In this document: piece after piece, positions 22,780 through 34,294 of the stretch
How the letters are laid out: each line of letters starts with the position of its first letter
Position numbering within the stretch: the stretch's first letter is position 1
Source: Zoroaster sp. YZ-2022
Lineage: Eukaryota > Echinodermata > Asteroidea > Forcipulatida > Zoroasteridae
DNA: 64,000 bases
Assembly (NCBI GenBank): GCA_029582265.1
Contig: CM055816.1
Location: forward strand, 39,068,466 to 39,132,465
Direction: 5' to 3'
Position numbers and translations under genes: made by a program
The notes under the pieces: model-generated
Told to the model about the DNA's origin: nothing
Database searches by the model: none
The model's input: only the letters and a program-made list of their open reading frames with translations

Positions 22780-24020
22780 TTTCGACTGAATCTACATTTA
22801 ATAACTAATTTATTTAATTTATCAATTGTTTTGTTATGGTAAGTGCTTGAAAATGATTTAATTGTATTGCCTAATTGCATTCATATTCAACATACAATAC
22901 CAAACGTATCGGGTTGAATAATTCCGATCGGAAATTGGAGGGTGGACCTGCATGCAAACTACGGGAGAAATTTTGTGGTATTAGTAACACATTTTTTTTT
23001 AATTGATTGATTTGAATTTATTTCATTCATCTTGTGGCCAAAAGGCCAAATTGCAAGAATGTTACAATGATTTTCATTAAAACCTACATATATTATTTAA
23101 AAACAATAAAATTGTACTTATACAAAAACATTTATAGAATTTAAATCGGGGGAGGGGAGGGGAGTAATTGACAAAACACTGAAAATTACTGTACATTAAG
23201 CAATAAAAGGAAGTACCAAAATATATAGGCACATACACAGAGATGAACTAAAAAAATCTTATTCATCTGAAAATTAAAACAAATTATGGATGTTATGTGG
23301 AGAAGTACAACTTGTTCAAACCCACATGGTCTATAATAACGTCAACATGACGCTCAGTAAATTTAGGATAAATGGACAATATCGTCAGGATCTACAGGCA
23401 TGGAATATGAATGCTAGTTTTAGATTAACTAACTCAGTGACTGAAAATAATACCCCACATGATAAGGTCAGTATTTAACGTTGCTGCTGCTTAACATAAT
23501 GAGCGAGTAATTTTCAGTCACAGTGTTTATCTAAACTGTAATTATAAGGACACCGATGTCATGTTGGCAGTCTGCTCTGATCGTGACGATAGTGTCCTTT
23601 TAAGCATAAAATTAATGTGTAACACAATCTCCAAAGGCAGATATTTGCTTTGATTATCCTTGCTCTTTTATATTATATACCTTCTATACTGTATGCTAAC
23701 GTATGGCCTGATAATAGTCTGAACATGTCACCATGTCATAGAAACACGTTTTACACAAAGGACTTTCAAAGGACTCTTACAAGTTAACTGCATCGGTTAG
23801 CATTGCAGACATATCTGGCATTTTATATATTGGTTGCCGGTGTGTCAGCGATATTTTAATGTATGTTAGCAGTGTTTCCATGAACTTGAATAAGCTATAA
23901 AGGTGCTGGTAGTATAAATTCGCTGTTGTCGAGTGGCTTGGTAGCAAGGCGATTAAGACCTAACAAACTGTGTATGCAGTCCCCAATATTGTCATTGTAC
24001 ACTTATCACCCATATAAAAT
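22780..24020. other. Repeat debris, no gene
   Basis: Segment 22990-23110 resembles the 3' end of a LINE on the minus strand (GGCCAAAAGGCCAAATTGCA, AT-rich tail). Segment 23420-23610 is a single arm of the foldback family at 16719-17560 (CTCAGTGACTGAAAATAATA, GCTCTGATCGTGACGATAGT). No coding feature is supported. Confidence 0.5.
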
Positions 24021-24021
24021 A

Positions 24022-24135
24022 AATATTAAGTAAGACTAATTGCGGTGAAACCATGTGAAATTCTCAATTGAGTAGTAATTAGTACAACTCGACGTTTCGA
24101 TCAGTGTGCTCTGATCGTCCTCAGGAGAATAAATG
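24022..24135. repeat. Single arm of the GCGGTGACACCATG foldback family
   Basis: TAAGTAAGACTAATTGCGGT through CTCTGATCGTCCTCAGGAGA matches one arm of the complete element at 52626-53020. The second arm is absent. The GATCAGAGC...GATCGAAACGTCGAG words are characteristic of the 3' ends of Penelope-like elements. Confidence 0.75.
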
Positions 24136-24184
24136 TTATTTATCTACAGCTGTGAATTACTATTAGGGCCTATATAGAAAGGCT

Positions 24185-24225
<41 letters not shown>

Positions 24226-24425
24226 GGTGTTGTTGTTGTTGTTGTTGTTGTTGTTGATTGGTTACTTCAAACAAATACACAAACAAAAACAATTAATATT
24301 TCAATTTTGTCTGTGGACGCGGGGTTGCAATGTCTAAGTTATAGGTCATATTGATTGCATTTCATGATGTCACACAATCCGCTCCGTGCACATCGAGATA
24401 GCTATAGGCAAGTCCAAGACGGAAC
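24185..24425 (+). repeat. (TTG)n tract with partial copy of the 22-kb duplicated unit
   Basis: About 70 bp of TTG triplets are followed by GATTGGTTACTTCAAACAAA and by GATGTCACACAATCCGCTCC, in the same order as 22463-22690. Confidence 0.85.
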
Positions 24426-24429
24426 TAAA

Positions 24430-25150
24430 GGCCTTTTCACACTATCTCCGCTTCGAACCGTGTTGAAACCAACCCGGATCCAACCCGGTTCAGCCTGAGT
24501 TGTTTTCGACACGGATCGCAAAGACGCAACGTTCACACTGTTCATTACGCGAACCGCCCGCTCCGTGAACCGTGTAACGTTCAATCCGGCTAGGGCCATG
24601 TGTATTCACACTACGAAATTCTCAACACGGACCGCATTCGGCACGGCGCGCTGTGATGATTTTCTCGATCCCACAATGCATTGCGACGCGCCAAGCGGCC
24701 GGATGTATACACATTTCCAACATGGCTGCGCCCACTTCGCTCGACGACTGTAATGTACATGTATTTGTACATTCTGAGAAGAAAAAGGGTTGATGTTATA
24801 CAAGCCCACGCTCGGCATAGGATGTGCGTACATACAATGTACATGTACATGTACATTGTACATGCATGACATGTACATGTACGTAGTGCGCCGGCGCGGC
24901 CTCACAGCTGATTCTTTATTGACCTTTGTACCCGTGTCAGATTTTCGTAGAATTTTGCGCCACACAACTCAACACGGATCGGCGGTAAGTGAGCTCAACT
25001 CGGGGCGGTTTACACTATCATTTTCGACACGGTTCACGCCGAAAAATGCAATTTCAATCCGAGTTGAGATTTTCAACCCTGGTCCCTGCCAGGGTTGATT
25101 TCGATCCGGCTAGAGCATGCTACCCGGATTGGAACAGGGTTGAAATTTTA
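24430..25150. repeat. GC-richer interspersed repeat with ACATGT palindromes
   Basis: This block is clearly richer in GC and CpG than its neighbours. It begins AAAGGCCTTTTCACACTATC and repeats words such as CGACACGGATCG, AACCCGG and GATCCGGCTAG at both ends (24470-24600 and 24960-25140), in partly inverted order, which fits a non-autonomous DNA element. The middle contains a TGTACATGTACATG palindromic run at about 24836-24888. Overlapping frames on both strands (24606-24965, 24790-25098) reflect this composition and not genes. Confidence 0.5.
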
Positions 25151-25439
25151 AAAGCAAAACAGACAACTAGTATTAGTCAAGCAAAACAAACGTAAAACAA
25201 ATGTACAAATGTCTGTGGAGAAAGGGGGAAATGAAAAAGATCCCTTCCTGTCACGGTATGTTGACACCGTGGGGGTGAATGGTATGGATACGCCTGATCC
25301 ACATCTTTTCTCTGTGAGACAAGACCGACTCCCTGCGGTATACCAAGCAACTAAACACCCTGTAAAATCATGTAAGAAATGGAATGATTGAAGCGCTGGC
25401 CACACAGGAGTGTCAAGATTATGGGTTTTGACTGTGGAT

Positions 25440-26170
25440 TTGTTTTATTAATTTAATTATTGTCCAATTCCAACAGCGGACGAGCAGCCAATTACAGGAA
25501 ATGATAAATAAAAAATATAAAAATAAATATAAAAACAATGAATTAAAAATTACATAATAATAGAATGCCAAAAAATTAAGATCCCAAATACACATCAGTT
25601 ACTGGTACTTGCTAAGGCACGGAAAACCTGAGTACGGAAAGAATTAAGAGATGGAGCCTCGAACACATCACAAGTCCCATGGAGCCCGTTATAGGTAGAT
25701 GAAAGCCACGCTTTGTCACCTCAACGCGATTCCTTGGGACATGGAGGATGTGTTCATTGGCATGCCTTCTACGCCGATTAGAAACATGTAAACTAAATGG
25801 ATTGCAGTCCGTGGTACTAAAATGATTGTGAAAACATTTATAGAGAAATTAACAATTCTCCTTGTGACCATAGAACCATTTCTTTAGTGAGTTCTTAGTC
25901 TCACCGATATAATACTGAATACCACATATCCTGCAAGATATCAGATAAATTATGTTAGAAGAGATATAGGGCCCAATTGCCCACGACGAACATTTTTATT
26001 ACATGACACAAACGTCCGTGCTTTAACCCACCTTTCATCTGTTGTGATCTTTCCTAGTTTAAAAGGAATCTCAATTCCCACGTTCAGCTCCTTTGAGTCT
26101 ACTCCTTTATATTTCTTATATTGTAGCCCGTACCTTGAATGTCTTTTAGACTTAATACTTGTTCATGGGC
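25440..26170 (-). pseudogene. Penelope-like element relic with GIY-YIG endonuclease
   Basis: Read on the minus strand, about 25955-25870 encodes IIYLISCRICGIQYYIGETK, the start of a GIY-YIG nuclease as found at the C terminus of Penelope-like retroelement proteins. It continues with NSLKKWFYGHK. After a frame break or stop comes NPFSLHVSNRRRRHANEHIL near 25780, matching the family's following region. Upstream, 26090-25985 gives IPFKLGKITTDERWVKARTF, consistent with the connector before the nuclease. Stops and frame breaks near 25850 and 25965 show it is dead, and the reverse transcriptase is missing. The remaining AT-rich part down to about 25440 would be its 3' UTR. Confidence 0.7.
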
Positions 26171-26189
26171 TGAATTAGTCTTGATCTGT

Positions 26190-26310
26190 GTTTGTACTTT
26201 TTGATACAGGATCCATCGCCGCACGCCGCAGGAGGGCGCTATCTCTACACAAACCGCTATCAGACATGACACGAACCAGTTCGATATATTTTTATGCAGT
26301 ACACTTCGTC
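26190..26310. repeat. Inverted-repeat partner of 26812-26930
   Basis: The block containing GCGCTATCTCTACACAAACC and GGATCCATCGCCGC recurs as its reverse complement at 26812-26930 (TAGAGATAGCGCCCTCCCGT). The pair flanks about 500 bp of AT-rich DNA and the MITE at 26615-26808, and may be the arms of a larger foldback element. Confidence 0.7.
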
Positions 26311-26614
26311 AAAGGGCATAGAAATATATATTTTTTTAAATGTTCTTCAGTAATTAAATTTGACTGTCATGGTAGTCTTAGTGGCTAGAACGCTCGTAGG
26401 AGGTATCGGGATCAAGGCAACGTTTTTCAACATTTTCATGAATTTGTTTTTATTACTTTTTTATACATTTTTTCAACTACAAAATTAACTTCAGAAGTAA
26501 AGCCTTCCATATAATAGTAAATCACGGTTGTGGAGGATTTTTTTTAAGGAAAATAAAGTCAAACATTCATTTTAGTATACAAATGCATATAGTGGACGAA
26601 GTATGTAACTGAAG

Positions 26615-26808
26615 GGTCGAATCAACATTTTAAAGAGTTCGGTCAGTGTTGAATTAACATTGATAAAGTTAGACTTAAATTGACTCCGTGTTAATTCAAC
26701 ACTTTCTTTGAGTTGAATTTAACTTTATAAAATGTTGTCACTCACCGAACTCTGTCCTTTCTCTATGGTTAAAGGTTGATTCAATACTTGAGTTTTGAGA
26801 GTGTACCG
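26615..26808. mobile_element. Palindromic MITE, AACACTTT family, copy 3
   Basis: It has CAACATTTTAAAGAGTTCGG on the left, ACTCCGTGTTAATTCAACAC in the middle, and CACTCACCGAACTCT then GAGTTTTGAGAGTGTAC on the right. It lacks one internal block compared with copy 4 and carries a short insertion near 26745-26765. Confidence 0.75.
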
Positions 26809-26934
26809 CAGAAAAACATCGCAACCGGTTCGCGTCTGATGATAGCGGTTCGTGTAGAGATAGCGCCCTCCCGTGGCGAGCGGCGATGGATTGTGTATTG
26901 AGAAAATAAATATCAAACAGTCTCATTTTCACGG

Positions 26935-27590
26935 ATAGAATGACAGACTTGTATTCGAGTCCTAAATCCTCAATTCTGAGTCCGAGTCCCCAGTGCCTTT
27001 TTGAGCCTTTTCGATTAAAAAATCTAAAGAAAAAAGAAAATCTTATAAATATGTCAAGGTTCAAAGTTAAGTGCAAAAAATACTCCACAAACAATACTAG
27101 TATCTCATAAATTTTTACTAAACCAAAGATTTATTTCCAATTTTTTTATTTACTTTTCTTATTTTAATTAGCTTGAGTCATAAAATTTAACTTAAAAACA
27201 ACATACACAATTTTAAAACAATTATAAATATATAAGCAAACAAGACAACTCATTGAATTTGATCTTTCTTGTGCTTTAATATTTTTAACTAATACAAAAT
27301 GTTTGGAAATCATCACATTAATTACATCTTCAAGCAGCACTCTCACCATGATTGGTTTTAAGGGTGGGGAATTTTTAATTTTTTAAATTTAGGAAATTAA
27401 AATATGGAAATTATGGAAAAAATACTATTTTTGACCAAATATGAGGAAAAATTACCAAAAATAGTATAGCGCCCCCTAACGGTATCCCATGAAAGGTTTC
27501 TAAGAACAACAAAAAAACAGGCTTAATAGGGTTAATAACCTTCTTGCTGCGTCACTGGTGTGAATGATCACTCAAAAGCAATCATAATCA
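26935..27590. other. Intergenic DNA, very AT-rich, no feature supported
   Basis: No gene or structured repeat was recognised. ORFs at 26738-27094 run through the adjacent MITE and inverted repeat. Confidence 0.4.
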
Positions 27591-27593
27591 TAT

Positions 27594-27968
27594 GTGGGGT
27601 GCCATGCATGGCGGAGCGGTTTAGTGCATCGGATTTGTGTTCTGAATGCTGAGTCGTCAGAATGTGGATTCGAATCCCGACCGCTACCATGGTGCTTGTG
27701 TCCTTGAGCAAGACACTTTACCATAATTGCTTCTTTCCACCCAGGGGTAAATGGGTACCTGTGAGGGCAGAGTTGGTTGTTGTGTTTGATTAGCCCTATA
27801 TACGCTGTAATGGCAGAAATTGAGCTGTATACTCCCCAGGGAGCTGAGATGGTTTCAGGAATGATTTATGAGCCTGATGAGCAGGGGTAATAATATAATG
27901 CGCCTTGAGCACCAGTTTGGTGGATACGTGCGCCATATAAGTCCACATTATTATTAGTATTATTATAA
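27594..27968 (+). mobile_element. tRNA-derived SINE, variant head
   Basis: The body and tail are those of the 16121 copy (TTGTGTCCTTGAGCAAGACA, CCAGGGAGCTGAGATGGTTT, GCGCCATATAAGTCCAC and an ATT tail). The tRNA head differs: GGCGGAGCGGTTTAGTGCAT as A box, TGGATTCGAATCCC as B box, and no CAA anticodon arm. It represents a subfamily with a changed promoter region, shared with the copy at 46344-46706. Confidence 0.88.
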
Positions 27969-27969
27969 C

Positions 27970-28880
27970 AGTTCAAAATGCCTTTATTTATATTTTTATA
28001 TCAGGTAATTGACATATTTAACGTGTTTTCGTTGTTGCTTTTTTTTAACCAGTACCGGCGCTTTCTTTTACTCCATTTAAACGCAATAATCTTTGTCAAA
28101 ATTATCAGCCGGGATGCAGAATATTTTCGGCACACAAGAATTATTATTGACATATTAATAAAACATCTCTTCAGAAAGAATAGGACATTTTGTGTAATAC
28201 CATCTGGTCCTTTCTCTGTGGTAATACAAATAATTATTAAGGTAATTACCTCTTTAGAAAGAATAGGAAACGTAGTGTCATTCATGTACCAATCTTTCCA
28301 ACATTTAACAAACGACTAGCTGTTGTCTGTACCTAAGCTGTAAATTGATACTGACAAATACCGACAATGAGCACCATTAAATTAGCTTTTGTTATGGATT
28401 CTCATCTGCTGTATTTAGCAGCAACAGATGTATGTGGACCCATATCCTTTTAAAGTAATGTTAGTCTGTGGTGAGTTTGAGCGGCAGTTTTCTTTTTGGA
28501 CCTTTGTTTTGGGCCTTTCATTTTTTTTTTTTAATTAATTTTTTTTTTCAGTTGTCGTCTTCTCGGGAAGCTGCCAAACACATGCATCACGAAACAAGAC
28601 CAGCTTTTCACCGAAGGAGGGCAACGGAAGATCGTGAATTATACATGATTAAATCAAGGATTATATTTGTCTTTTTTGAATATTTGTTTATCCTACGAAG
28701 AAAAAGACACAAAAGGCGCTCGGCCTGGTAGGATTCTCTAGCACATTTACTCTGTCCACGATGCTGCGTACTTTTATTTCAAAGACGCTGCGTGAGAGCC
28801 TTGTCTAAAGGCTAGCTCCGTACTGTGCACAAGAACGTAAGTTATACACTACTTTTAAACAATATTTGTATCTTTGCATG
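27970..28880. other. Intergenic DNA, no gene supported
   Basis: A 113-codon frame at 27978-28319 and its antisense partner are AT-rich and motif-free. Segment 28308-28405 shares an unnamed repeat with 11140-11265. A TTTTTTTTCAG acceptor-like string precedes a 55-codon basic open frame at 28552-28731, but no donor or homologue supports an exon. Confidence 0.4.
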
Positions 28881-29199
28881 ATGAAAAGGATAAGTAAAGG
28901 CTGTTTGCGGTGACACCATGTGAAATTCTCAAATTGAGTAGTAAAGATAAGTGAGTCTGATGAAAAGAACTGGCGGTTACAACTCGGCGTTTCGATCAGT
29001 ATGCTCTGATCGTCTTCAGACAGTGAGTACACACTTCTCTCCACCACTCCAAGGATCCCAGTTCAACTGTTTCCTGCCTGTACGCTACAACTCACTAATC
29101 CTCCAGCATCCAGTCTTCACACGAATCCTCCAGCAGTCAACTTAAGCAGCAGCAGCATCACCCAGAGTCCGGCATAATTCTCCTGAAGACGATCAGAGC

Positions 29200-29783
29200 T
29201 AGGGCTGTGCCGCCGGGTATCCGGATACCTGACCAAAACTGTCATTACCCGGTTCTATTTTTCGGTTCCAATTACCCGTATGCGACTTTTTAAAATTTGG
29301 ACTTAACATTTGAGTGGAGTGAACAGAAATCTGTCACTCTTGAACAATGTAATGTTTACACTTTTACAGACAATTATCTTTGAATTCAAGAGATTACACT
29401 CCAATAACGCTTTTGTAGTGTATTTCACGGACATTTTCACTATACACTTTTCTCAAACTGTTTGTGATACATTTGTATCGAATCGTTAAAGCTGCAAAGG
29501 GCCTGGCAGCGGCTGCTTCAAACAACTTATCAAACCAGCAGCGCAGGAGGGAATGTTTGCCTAATTGTTTTACTTTAATAAAAACGACACAGTAAAGAAA
29601 AGATCGATTTAAGTATGGTATCCTCTGTATTATAAAGGTCAATTTTGTTACCATTTACAGCGCATGTATTTGTTCACCACCGGAGGCATGTTTTCAACAA
29701 AAATGAAAACGGCTATCCGGGTATCCGAAGTTTCCTGATTTCTGTTATCCGGTTCCACAAATATCCGAAAACGCACACCCCTA
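29200..29783. mobile_element. hAT-type MITE, 584 bp, related to 13911-14293
   Basis: The ends TAGGGCTGTGC and GCACACCCCTA are the same tips as the 13911 element in the opposite order, with the same CGGGTATCCGGATACC subterminal words. It is longer because of a 200-bp internal segment missing from the shorter copy. The target duplication is not clear here. Confidence 0.8.
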
Positions 29784-29856
29784 ATCGTCGAGTTGTAACC
29801 TCCAGTTCTTTTCAGAACTAGTTATTACCGAATTTGAGAATTTCACATGGTGTTAC

Positions 29857-30055
29857 CAGCGGCGTCGCTAGGACATGTTCAGTGGGGGGGCACAGGGGGG
29901 CATTGCTTTTCAGGGGGTATGGGGTTTTTCCCTTTTCTTTTCTTTTTTGGGGCACTATCGTGATTTTTTCGTGGTGGGCACCTGGGGGGGGGGACTTGAA
30001 ATTTGTGGGGGAACGTGCCCCAAGGGCCCCCCCCCCCCCAGTGGCTACGCCGCTG
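29857..30055. mobile_element. Poly-G hAT-type MITE with 8-bp target duplication
   Basis: The ends CAGCGGCGTCG and TACGCCGCTG are inverted repeats. The octamers GGTGTTAC (29849-29856) and GGTGTCAC (30056-30063) flank it with one mismatch. The interior contains G runs near the left end and a C run near the right end. The open frames across it on both strands are low-complexity artefacts. Confidence 0.78.
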
Positions 30056-30089
30056 GGTGTCACCACAAACAATCTTTACATTTTTTTTA

Positions 30090-30795
30090 AACAGTGAGTT
30101 TCACAATCTGGTAGCTATAATATTAAGCATCTATAGCGTAACAAAGGTTAACAAAACTCACAGAACCCATTATCTTTTAAGCCTTAATTATAATTTAATC
30201 GTTATACACCATAATACATGTACATCAATTAAATTGCCACAATTTGAATCAGTGGGGCACAAGTTAACGATCTTTCATTCAAATAATTCTGGGAGACTGA
30301 GGACAATATGAACTGTCTTCAATCGCCCGTGTTTTTCGCTAATTTGACGGCAACTTCCGCTGTTTTAACGAACAATTTATTTTTCATTGGAACATAGCTA
30401 TTTTAGTAAGCGAGTACAAATGCTGTAAAATTACACATTTCTCAAAATAACCGCGAGAAACATTGTTTTGCAGTAAAAACGTACGAAATGAATTTATGGC
30501 GGGTCTTGTCATAAATTCTTTTTTGCCACTTGTTTTTTTTAACGTTAAACCAAGCTTCTCATAACTATTTCGTTAAATATGTAAGTTTTTGTATTCCTAG
30601 GAAGATAGGAAGATCATCCATGTTCCAACGAAAACAAACACACAATCAGAAATTGCCGGTAAAGCATGGGCGATACATTTTTAAAGGCAAAGTACAACAT
30701 TGGCAATATTGACAAAACCCGAATCAAGACAGGCTATAATGAAAGGTAATGTAAGCTATAGGCCTTATAGTATTGCCAATGTTGGCTGATCTTCT
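30090..30795. other. Intergenic DNA, no feature supported
   Basis: AT-rich DNA with no recognised motif. Confidence 0.4.
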
Positions 30796-30799
30796 ACAG

Positions 30800-30985
30800 T
30801 AGCCTTGCTTTCTTGGAATCAATACATGCTTCTTCATTGAGTCAATTTAAAACATCTCTCAAGACTCATATATTTTAGGCACTGTGTATTTTTAAATTGT
30901 ACTTGCATCTCACTGTAAAGCGCTGTGATACCGTTTGTGTAAGAGCGCTATATAAATGCCTTCATTGTCTTGTATTGTGTATATA
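30800..30985 (+). pseudogene. Non-LTR retrotransposon 3' end
   Basis: A short frame encodes ESIHASSLSQFKTSLKTHIF followed by TAG at 30876-30878. This is the FK..LKTH(L/I)F ending typical of the reverse-transcriptase ORF of CR1/L2-like LINEs. The 3' UTR ends in AAGAGCGCTATATAAATGCC, the same tail type as 12090-12165. The rest of the element is missing. Confidence 0.6.
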
Positions 30986-31090
30986 GACCTACATGAAAGC
31001 AACCTGTAATTGGGTGGGCGTGTCCAAAAGATCCTGAAACCTCCCTTTTTTTCGTTGCAATTTACATCAATTAATTAAAACAAGTTTCCT

Positions 31091-31233
31091 GGAGAGACCA
31101 TAGCCTTTAGTCAAAGCGCACGCGGCAACCCGGGTCATCGGGAAGTCCACGCTTTGCGTGCGTGGTCGTTTCGTGCATGGGTTGTGTTCTGGGCTGCCGC
31201 GTGGGCCTTGAATAAAGGCTAGGAGAGACCATA
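31091..31233. mobile_element. 119-bp GC-rich hairpin insertion with 12-bp direct repeats
   Basis: GGAGAGACCATA occurs at 31091-31102 and again at 31222-31233. Between them, the GCCTTTAGTCAAAGCGCACG and GTGGGCCTTGAATAAAGGC ends pair imperfectly, giving a GC-rich hairpin in AT-rich surroundings. The structure fits a small insertion with a target duplication, but its class is unknown. Confidence 0.55.
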
Positions 31234-31239
31234 ATGACA

Positions 31240-31935
31240 TGTAAAACAAAGCCACTAATTTGTATTTCTTAAAAAAAAAACATCTTGACCGCCCCCCCCC
31301 CCAACAAGTTCAAAACCTCACCCCTTAATTGTGTACATAGTGTACTGCGTTATCGGATTTCAGTTGTTATTTTAAAAAAACATGATGCATTGTATATATA
31401 AAAATGCACGGTGCGATTTGAGTTTTGAGGTATGATATTTTAACACATTAACATTTAAACTTACCCCTGATGCTCCGATGCTGCATTATACCATGGACTG
31501 CTGGCTTTTTTGAAATTGTGCAATTTTCACGAAATAAAAATGAATTTTTATCTCATGCACAAATTATATTTTCAAGCTACTTAGGCCTAGACATATCCGT
31601 TTTACCTTGGTCTACTTGCTAAAACATTACAACGGGGTGGAAGGTTGTCCAAATATCACTTCAAAATATATTATTTTTGGAAGGAAATCTCTTTTTAGAT
31701 TGATGAAATTCTTGCGTCGGGACATACACAATTGATTTTCCACAGACACTCGAGTCGGAAAGCAGCGAGTGTACAATGCTTCACACATCCGTCGGTGTGT
31801 AAAGGGCGATTATAAAATCTCTGTTCGTTACTTTGGTACCCACTATCCAGGGCATTAGTATTACGTATTGGACAGCTAGGTTGCCAGTCTCGACTCCATT
31901 TTAGACAGCTGTGTCCATTCATTTGTATACATAAA
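31240..31935. other. Intergenic DNA, nothing recognised
   Basis: A poly-A/poly-C patch lies near 31270-31305. The minus-strand 101-codon frame 31695-32000 runs into the adjacent repeat and has no motif. Confidence 0.4.
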
Positions 31936-31938
31936 TAA

Positions 31939-34290
31939 TAACTAGAGCTTAAGTGTTTGTTTGAACAAACACACGGTGTTCGAGTCAACTTCCGGTTCAA
32001 TCAAATTATCAACGATGATGTAAATATTATATTGTGCAAGGGTTTATCATCTTTTATAATAACAATATCAATTTCATATTCAAAAGATATATCAATTTTG
32101 CGTTAGAATGTGTTGAATTTGAACTTCCTGTTTGGACAGCAAGTAAAGGTCAGATTAGGTGGTTTGAAGGTCATATGACCTCCTCATGATTATGAAAAAA
32201 TTACAAATTTGTCAACTTATACATCAAACTGAAGCTGAGATATGACCTTTTAAAATTTGTAAAATCGTTACTTAGTGTGCCACTAATTGGGCCATTGGCA
32301 AAATGGTAACTCATTTCACAAGAATTACAAGCTATTAATGTTAGGAATTCAATTGTGTTTTTTGTTTTCTAATAGGTCATTTAGTTCTTGAGATATTGGC
32401 TGTTGAACTTGGAAAAGTTGTGAGATTTAAGCAATACATTAGAAATTAACAAGTGTGACTTGGAACACAATGTTTTTTATTTTAAATATTGAGACTAGCC
32501 CAACACATGCTTTTCAAAAACCATGCTAGATGATAAATCAACATGTAAAATCACTCATATGAAAATAGTTTGCCAGGGTTGTAGGTAGCCAGATCAACCT
32601 ATTCAGCGTTATTATGGGCATAAAGTCACAAAGTTGATTTAGAGTAGAAGGGGACTACATGTATAGTAACTGGATTAAACTTGGCTGCAAATTCAAAGAG
32701 CAGGAAGTGTGGGTTAAATTGTTTGGGGGAGTTGGGGGTTACTGAAGACACTGAAGCATGGAAGACCATATAAATATTTCCCCTTTCCTTTCCTTCAGCT
32801 AATTAGCCTTTCATTAGAAAACAAGCTTATAACTACTACATGATAAAGTTGGAAGAAAGCTTGCATCCGTGCTTTCCATCTTCCACTGCCCCGCGCAGAA
32901 GAGTTGTCATATAGTAAATAATTCCCAATTCAAACAAAATTAAATGTAATTATATCCACTGGATTAAATCTGATAATTGCACTTTTCATTTTGTTTATGG
33001 AAAAACCTTTCAATTCTAGATTTAATTGAAGCCAACATTGGTATTTATGTCTTGGTATTAAGTCTTGTACAAAAATAATTTTAATTGATGGACTGCATGT
33101 TTATATACTGAGAGTGATCTTTATTTATAATATACTTCACTTTCAGGTTAAGTTTATAATAAAAATAATGATAAATTGACAATGATTATGACACTAGTAA
33201 TCAAGCATCTCCTTTTTGTGACATGCTTATAAATTTTCTTTGTTTTCACCTAATCTGCAAATAATTAAAAAATAATTCATAAAATTTGAAAACAAATTCT
33301 ACATTGATTTTACATTTTCAAGGTTGTACACATGATTAGCAAAATGTCTGTAGCTGCATCCATACTACAGAATTGCAACCTAAAGATCAGATGCCATTTT
33401 GTACATAAATGTTTAGACACTGAAATAATCAAGAGTTCCATGGGTGCTTGTAAATTGCTAATAAAACAATGAAAAACATATTTATTTTAACTGTCTGTTG
33501 GGTTTCATGACTTGACTTTTTGTGGTTCCACATTTCCCTCCCCCACAATCAATTGAAACCACTTTGTTGACCTGTTTAACCTACTTGCAACCAATCTAGA
33601 AATGAGTGTACATGGTCTTACACATGTAACAAGTGAAAATGACTTCAGTGTAAATGAACCCAACTATGATCCTTTGTTGACAAGAAAACAGAAACAATCT
33701 GAATTTAAAATAAATGTACGCTCTGTATGTACGATTTAGTGAGTTCAGAATGGGTGACATTCAGGGGTTGTCATTGGAATCGGTAATTTTGGAATAAAAT
33801 GCCTGCCCCTTCCCCCCAAGTTCTTGGTGATGGCATGTACTGCCACTGGTGATGAACCAGCACATTTGTTTTCTAAAATTCTTTGGTCTATCATTGCAGC
33901 ACTATAGAATCCAAGAACTAGGGAAGGGAGGGGCAAACAAGCAATACAAGTATAAGGGGGCCCAAATTACCAATTCCATTGACTGACAACTAGTGTTTCA
34001 TTATGTCAAAAATCACACCCAGCATCAATTCTGCATAGCTCAAGTTGCAAGATGTTTCTGTCCTCTTTCTAAAAAAAAATTAAGATTGAAAAGAGGAGTA
34101 AGGGCTTAGATTTAAATAAATGTTGTTTAACTGACATGGATTGGAAAGGTGGTTATCAGATACACCCCTTCTCTTGGACTGAAATGCCAGTAATGCTATA
34201 GCAAAAAATAATAACAAATTGTACTAAACCTGAATTTTTTGTAATAAACAACCATTAAAACTAAATGAAATGTTCATCATTGGTATTTGA
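31939..34290 (+). repeat. Large direct repeat, copy A
   Basis: It begins ACTAGAGCTTAAGTGTTTGT, a small hairpin GTGTTTGTTTGAACAAACAC, then GGTGTTCGAGTCAACTTCCG. It ends with TTAAAACTAAATGAAATGTT. The whole 2.35-kb block matches copy B at 35526-38502, mostly collinear with small indels. No frame longer than about 60 codons exists, so it looks like a non-autonomous repeat or duplicated non-coding DNA. Confidence 0.9.
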
Positions 34291-34294
34291 TAAT

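Larger units (their letters stand above)
28885..30090. mobile_element. Foldback (Penelope-tail-like) element split by two hAT insertions
   Basis: The left arm, 28890-29016, reads GCGGTGACACCATGTGAAAT ... ATCAGTATGCTCTGATCGTC. The right arm is its complement but is broken into 29177-29199, 29784-29856 and 30056-30085 by the elements at 29200-29783 and 29857-30055. The central spacer (29020-29176) is rich in TCCAGCA and CAGCAGCAGC. Reading across the breaks restores the arm order seen in the uninterrupted relative at 52626-53020. Confidence 0.8.

Noticed and set aside
28552..28731. Exon after a TTTTTTTTCAG acceptor-like string
   Set aside because: Poly-T followed by CAG is common here, the frame is short and basic, and no donor or homologue supports it.
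29834..30097. Overlapping frames on both strands in the poly-G segment
   Set aside because: They arise from G and C runs of a hAT-type MITE.
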